Assembly (NCBI GenBank): GCA_000818945.1
Contig: KN805370.1
Span: 625,578 to 689,577, forward strand
Direction of reading: 5' to 3'
Origin: Schizochytrium sp. CCTCC M209059
Lineage: Eukaryota; Sar; Bigyra; Thraustochytrida; Thraustochytriidae
Length of the DNA: 64,000 nt
Part shown: positions 60,610 to 64,000 of the stretch, in pieces
How positions within the stretch are numbered: the stretch's first letter is position 1
Layout: every line of letters starts with the position of its first letter
Notes under the pieces: model-generated
Database searches by the model: none
Told to the model about the DNA's origin: nothing
What the model saw: only the letters and a program-made list of their open reading frames with translations
Translations under genes and position numbers: made by a program

Positions 60610-61752
60610 ATGGGCGGAGGTGCCGAGGTGGATCTCCTTGAGGGCGCCATTCGGGCGCACGTGGAGACGCGAAGCGGGTTCGGGAACCATGCTCGAAAGG
60701 TCCGTATTGTCGAAAATGTGTTTCGGGAATTCGACGTTGATGGTACAGGCAACATTGACGAGGAGGAATTCCTTGCTGCTCTCGTTCGCATGAACATTGT
60801 GGGATACACGGAAACCGCACTGGAGCTCTTTGACAAAATTGATGCAGACATGTCAGGCACCATTTCCTATCGCGAGTTTGCGCGCGCGCTTTTTGCGGAG
60901 GACGAAGCGGAAGAATCTAAAGGCTGTGGCGTTGGCGGTTCGGGCTTTGCCTCGTCATCTCGCGCGGCTCAAGCCGCTAATGATGTAGTAGCGCGCGTTC
61001 GACAGCGTGTGCTCCAGCTTGCCGGCAAAAATGCTGGTATCAGAAGCATCACTCGGATTCTCCGCCAAATGGATGAAGACGGAAGCAATTCCCTCAATGC
61101 CCAAGAACTCAAGGAAGGTCTTTTGGGGTATGGCGTGCAAGTGTCACCAAGCGAAGTGCGGACCCTCATGCAGCATTTTGATCGCGACGGTAGCGGACGC
61201 ATCACCATTGAGGAGTTTCTGCGCGGCCTTCGTGGGGACATGAATCGCTTGCGCCGCAAACTCGTTCGCAAGGCCTGGGATCAGCTTGTCACGCACCTTC
61301 ACCTCGACGGCCCTGGAGACTCAGTAAGTCTGAGCGATCTTTCCACTTTCTATGACGTGAGCAAGCACCCAGAAGTGATGCAAGGCCGCATGACGCCCGA
61401 AGAGGCCCTTCGTCAGTTCATGGCAGTTTGGGACAAAAACAGTGATGATTTGGTCGAGTGGAAGGAGTTTCTCGACTACTATAAGGACCTCAGCGCCGGC
61501 ATTGAACGTGACGACTACTTTGAACTACTCATTCGCAATGCGTGGCATCTCAGCGGAGGAAGTGGATGGAGTGAGAACACTGCAAACATGCGCGTGCTTG
61601 TCACCATGATCACGGGTGACCAGCAAGTGGTCGAGATCGTCAACGATTTTGGGATTTCGCGCTCGACAGTCACCAAGCCCGAGCTTATTCGTTTGCTCGA
61701 GACCCAAGGCTTTCGGGCTGCAGACATTAGCGATGTTGCGCTGAGTAGCTAA
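60610..61752 (+). CDS. calcyphosin-like EF-hand calcium sensor, possibly N-myristoylated
   Basis: The protein has 380 residues. It begins MGGGAEVD, a plausible N-myristoylation site. EF-hand loops are DVDGTGNIDEEE and DADMSGTISYRE in the first pair, then DEDGSNSLNAQE and DRDGSGRITIEE. A degenerate loop (DGPGDSVSLSD) and DKNSDDLVEWKE follow. The second four, with the LRGDMNRLRRKLVRKAWDQL linker and the FYDVSKHPEV and YYKDLSA segments, align with the four-hand core of calcyphosin (about 190 residues). This protein adds an N-terminal EF-hand pair and about 70 C-terminal residues. Four loops have the acidic positions needed for calcium. Calcyphosin-like proteins are common in flagellated protists; the role here is inferred. 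Confidence 0.9.
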   Translation: MGGGAEVDLLEGAIRAHVETRSGFGNHARKVRIVENVFREFDVDGTGNIDEEEFLAALVRMNIVGYTETALELFDKIDADMSGTISYREFARALFAEDEAEESKGCGVGGSGFASSSRAAQAANDVVARVRQRVLQLAGKNAGIRSITRILRQMDEDGSNSLNAQELKEGLLGYGVQVSPSEVRTLMQHFDRDGSGRITIEEFLRGLRGDMNRLRRKLVRKAWDQLVTHLHLDGPGDSVSLSDLSTFYDVSKHPEVMQGRMTPEEALRQFMAVWDKNSDDLVEWKEFLDYYKDLSAGIERDDYFELLIRNAWHLSGGSGWSENTANMRVLVTMITGDQQVVEIVNDFGISRSTVTKPELIRLLETQGFRAADISDVALSS

Positions 61753-62258
61753 CGGCTGTGCATACGGAAGCAAGATCGAGTCATTGGTCTAGTACCATAA
61801 AACAAAAGGAGAATGAACATTTGTGAACAAAGAAATGAAAAAGGGACACATTTTCCGCGAGTGTCACAAAGGAAGAGAGAGATCCGACTGCCAAACTTAC
61901 TCAGGAGAGAAAACTTGAACACAATTCGTCCATTCAGACCCATACCACGCTTGTTTTTCCGTAATAAAGGTGGAGAGGGAAGTTTGTGAGAGAGTGCCAC
62001 TGCTGGCCACAGATTCTCAGCTTTCGCTTCCACCCAGCCAAAGTCTGGAGGTGACGGTCTGTTGGGCAATGCATCGTACAGGCAAAAGAGACCAAGAAGA
62101 TGAGAGTGACCTATTCTGATCGCGTAGAGAAGAAAGATTGTGCGAATTATTGCTACGTTTAGCTCGTTTCTAGCGGCTCCCTGCCGCACGAATTGCACTG
62201 ATCGAGCCAGTGGAAGACGGCAGGCGGAAAAACGGCAAGCTCGGCGTTTTTGCTTACC
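61753..62258. other. convergent 3' region
   Basis: 506 bp between the calcyphosin-like gene (+) and phosphagen kinase (-). A GTAAGC donor-like site directly after the kinase stop could start a 3'-UTR intron. I see no gene. Confidence 0.45.
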
Positions 62259-63482
62259 TTACTCTTCGGCCTTGGGCGCGGCCTCGTCGCCCTCGGCCTT
62301 GGGGGCCTCGGCATAGTCGCCGCCCTCCCCAGCAGCCTTCTCCTTCTCGAGGAGAAGCTTGATGCCCTCGTACAGGGCGGCAACAATCTCGGCCTCCTTG
62401 ATGAAGAGACGAGCGCGAGGAGAAATGTCGACCGTGCCATCCTCACCGATGGGAGTGTGCTCACCGCCGGTGCCGCGCACGCTAAGACCAAGAGGCTTGC
62501 ACACCTCCTTGGCCTTGGCATCGCTGCCGTCCTTGGTAAGGTTGGGGATCTTGATGTGCACGGAAGCGCGCATGCCGGTGCCCAGGTTGCTAGGGCACGA
62601 GGTGACGTAGCCGTAGTCGCCCTTGGCGAACTCAATGCCGTCGATGCTCTCGAGCACATCGAGGCCCTTCTTGAGGCGCGAGAAGACTTCGTCCAGACGC
62701 GTGCCCTTCTTCATGCACATGATGCGCAGCTGGTCCTCCTCACCCCACCAGATGATGAACTGGCCGTCCTCGGACACGTAGCAGCCGCGGCCGTACGGCC
62801 AGTCCGAGCTGATGCCGGCGCTCTTGAGGTACGGGTCGGCATCCATGTCCTTGAACATGATGTGCGCGTCGACGAGCTCCTTGTACTTTTCGTCGGAGAT
62901 CTTGTTCGGGTTCTCGACGCCCTCGCCGTGATCCGGACTGAGCGAGTAAATGTTTCCGCCGTACTCTTCCATGCTCTTGAGCTTCTCAAAGGCCTCGAGC
63001 ATGGTCTTTTCGAACTCGATGCGCTCGGCCTTGTCCATGAGGCCGGGGAGATTGAACTTGGTCAGGTTGCGGCCAACGCGCACGCGCATCGAGACCTCCT
63101 CGAGTCCAAGCTTGCTCACATCGAGGACGCCCTCCTCGCCCACGGTGGAGATATCCCAATCCGTGACGTGTTCCTTGGAGCCGGTCTCGTCGCCGTGGTA
63201 CTCGCGGATGACCTTGTCAAAGAACGGCTTAAAGGTCGCGTAGTCGGCGGGCTTCATGGCGTAGCACCCGAGTCCCGAATCGGGGTTTTCCACGCCAGTC
63301 ACGCAGCATCGGTAGAGCACCTTTTGGTCCTCCTCACTCACCGAGTTGAAGTACTCCTCCGTCAGGTGCTTGGCGCAGAGGTTGTCCGGGTTGCTCTCCT
63401 TCACCTGGGCGAGTTTGGCCAGGAACTCGGTCTTGGCCTCCTCCAGGGACTTGCCGCCCTCAACGCTCGAACCCGCGCCCAT
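62259..63482 (-). CDS. phosphagen kinase (ATP:guanidino phosphotransferase), arginine-kinase type
   Basis: The protein has 407 residues. It starts MGAGSSVEGG, a plausible N-myristoylation signal. The N-terminal domain has the DSGLGCYA specificity-loop region, which resembles arginine kinases rather than creatine kinases. The catalytic domain has an Arg-rich nucleotide site (SMRVRVGRNL), WWGEEDQLRIM with the catalytic Glu, and the reactive C296 in SCPSNLGTGMR. It buffers ATP by reversible phosphorylation of a guanidine, probably arginine or a related compound. The last 40 residues are a Glu/Ala/Lys-rich tail beyond the family length. Codon use is strongly GC-biased, as expected for a highly expressed gene. 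Confidence 0.93.
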   Translation of the reverse strand: MGAGSSVEGGKSLEEAKTEFLAKLAQVKESNPDNLCAKHLTEEYFNSVSEEDQKVLYRCCVTGVENPDSGLGCYAMKPADYATFKPFFDKVIREYHGDETGSKEHVTDWDISTVGEEGVLDVSKLGLEEVSMRVRVGRNLTKFNLPGLMDKAERIEFEKTMLEAFEKLKSMEEYGGNIYSLSPDHGEGVENPNKISDEKYKELVDAHIMFKDMDADPYLKSAGISSDWPYGRGCYVSEDGQFIIWWGEEDQLRIMCMKKGTRLDEVFSRLKKGLDVLESIDGIEFAKGDYGYVTSCPSNLGTGMRASVHIKIPNLTKDGSDAKAKEVCKPLGLSVRGTGGEHTPIGEDGTVDISPRARLFIKEAEIVAALYEGIKLLLEKEKAAGEGGDYAEAPKAEGDEAAPKAEE

Positions 63483-63693
63483 CTTGTCTTCGCTTCTGTC
63501 TCTCGTTCACTACTCGCTCGCTCGCTGCACTTGGCTGCACGACGTCCTGCTCTGCGTGTGTTGACCAAGCCCCGATGTGTTATCCTTTTGTCAGTCTCTC
63601 GGTCCTCTGCGCCAGCTACCTGGCTAGCTGCTACCAGGCCAACCCCACCCATCATCATCATCATCATATCCCTGAACACATTGAGCATCTCTC

Positions 63694-64000
63694 ATGACCG
63701 TTCCGCTCAACGGTCTGCAAGCACCTTCTTCCTCACTGACCCCGCCTCGAGGTTCGATTTTGCTCAACGCAAGGCCGCGCGTTGCGGCGCGGCCGGGCTG
63801 GGAAGAGGCCAGGCGGCCCCGCCCTGCCGCGGCTCGCGCCGCTCCGGTCGCCGGCGGCAAGAGCACCTCTTCGGGCGAGAGGAGCTCCTCGTCGGGCGAG
63901 AGGAGCGAGCACCTCTTCTGGCTCGCCTGGGCCGTTGAGGCGCGGCAGGCGGACCTCGGCCTCTCTACATGCATAGAGAGCGAGCCTGCCGCGACGCGCG
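63694..64000 (+). CDS. possible 5' end of a gene running off the right edge
   Basis: From an ATG at 63694 the plus strand stays open for 102 codons to the window end. The reading is Pro/Ala/Arg/Ser-rich with two short GERSS repeats, followed by a more ordinary SEHLFWLAWAVEARQ segment. In such GC-rich DNA an open frame of this length can occur by chance, and no family is recognisable. Confidence 0.25.
   Translation, partial: MTVPLNGLQAPSSSLTPPRGSILLNARPRVAARPGWEEARRPRPAAARAAPVAGGKSTSSGERSSSSGERSEHLFWLAWAVEARQADLGLSTCIESEPAATR

Noticed and set aside
62250..63938. A 562-codon plus-strand frame opposite the phosphagen kinase
   Set aside because: It mirrors the strongly GC-biased kinase codons and has no recognisable domain.
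1..64000. tRNA or rRNA genes
   Set aside because: I looked by eye for B-box-like GGTTCGA motifs with a matching A-box and acceptor stem and found none; a covariance-model scan would be decisive.

Overview
This is nuclear DNA of a gene-dense, GC-rich unicellular eukaryote. The genes are eukaryotic types: DIS3 exosome nuclease, GPI8 transamidase, ELOF1, the KEOPS subunit PCC1, a mid-SUN protein, the CDK5RAP3/C53 ER-phagy factor, an MRP-type ABC transporter, calcyphosin and a phosphagen kinase. Five genes carry eight short GT-AG introns of 84-304 bp, and most others are single long exons. GC-rich codons, long intron-poor genes, a class II dihydroorotase and abundant microsatellites would suit a labyrinthulomycete (thraustochytrid) or related stramenopile. 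That placement is inference, because no rRNA or other marker lies in the window.

Left third (1-26 kb). Two tandem minus-strand O-fucosyltransferase-like genes come first, one cut by the window edge. They are followed by URA4-type dihydroorotase (+), the three-exon PCC1 gene (-), a COG2907-like flavoprotein (+), the three-exon ELOF1 gene (-), an unrecognised basic protein (+), an unrecognised 215-residue protein (-) and a leishmanolysin-like membrane metalloprotease (-). A 2.4 kb unassigned stretch leads to a 2138-residue helical-repeat giant (-) and a divergent GT61-family glycosyltransferase (+).

Middle (26-46 kb). A 1941-residue protein ends in four LIM-like zinc modules and a GYF_2-type domain (-). 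Its upstream region is rich in microsatellites and holds an exact 110 bp tandem repeat. Then come a secreted polyQ small-heat-shock-like protein (+), a mitochondrial-type J-protein (-), GPI8 (+), a three-exon MT-A70 methyltransferase closest in sequence to the ciliate MTA1/AMT1 DNA adenine methyltransferase clade (-), a DJ-1/PfpI protein (+) and an ABCC transporter (-).

Right third (46-64 kb). This holds a mid-SUN SUCO/Slp1-type membrane protein (+), a flavin monooxygenase (+), DIS3 (+), CDK5RAP3/C53 (-), an ankyrin-repeat protein (-), a calcyphosin-like EF-hand protein (+) and an arginine-kinase-type phosphagen kinase (-). A possible gene start runs off the right edge.

The genes are not an operon. 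They alternate between strands, and short convergent 3' ends alternate with longer divergent promoter regions rich in simple repeats. Several products act in the secretory pathway: O-fucosylation, GT61 glycosylation, GPI attachment, mid-SUN and C53. The most notable element is the predicted eukaryotic DNA 6mA methyltransferase at 38131-39344.
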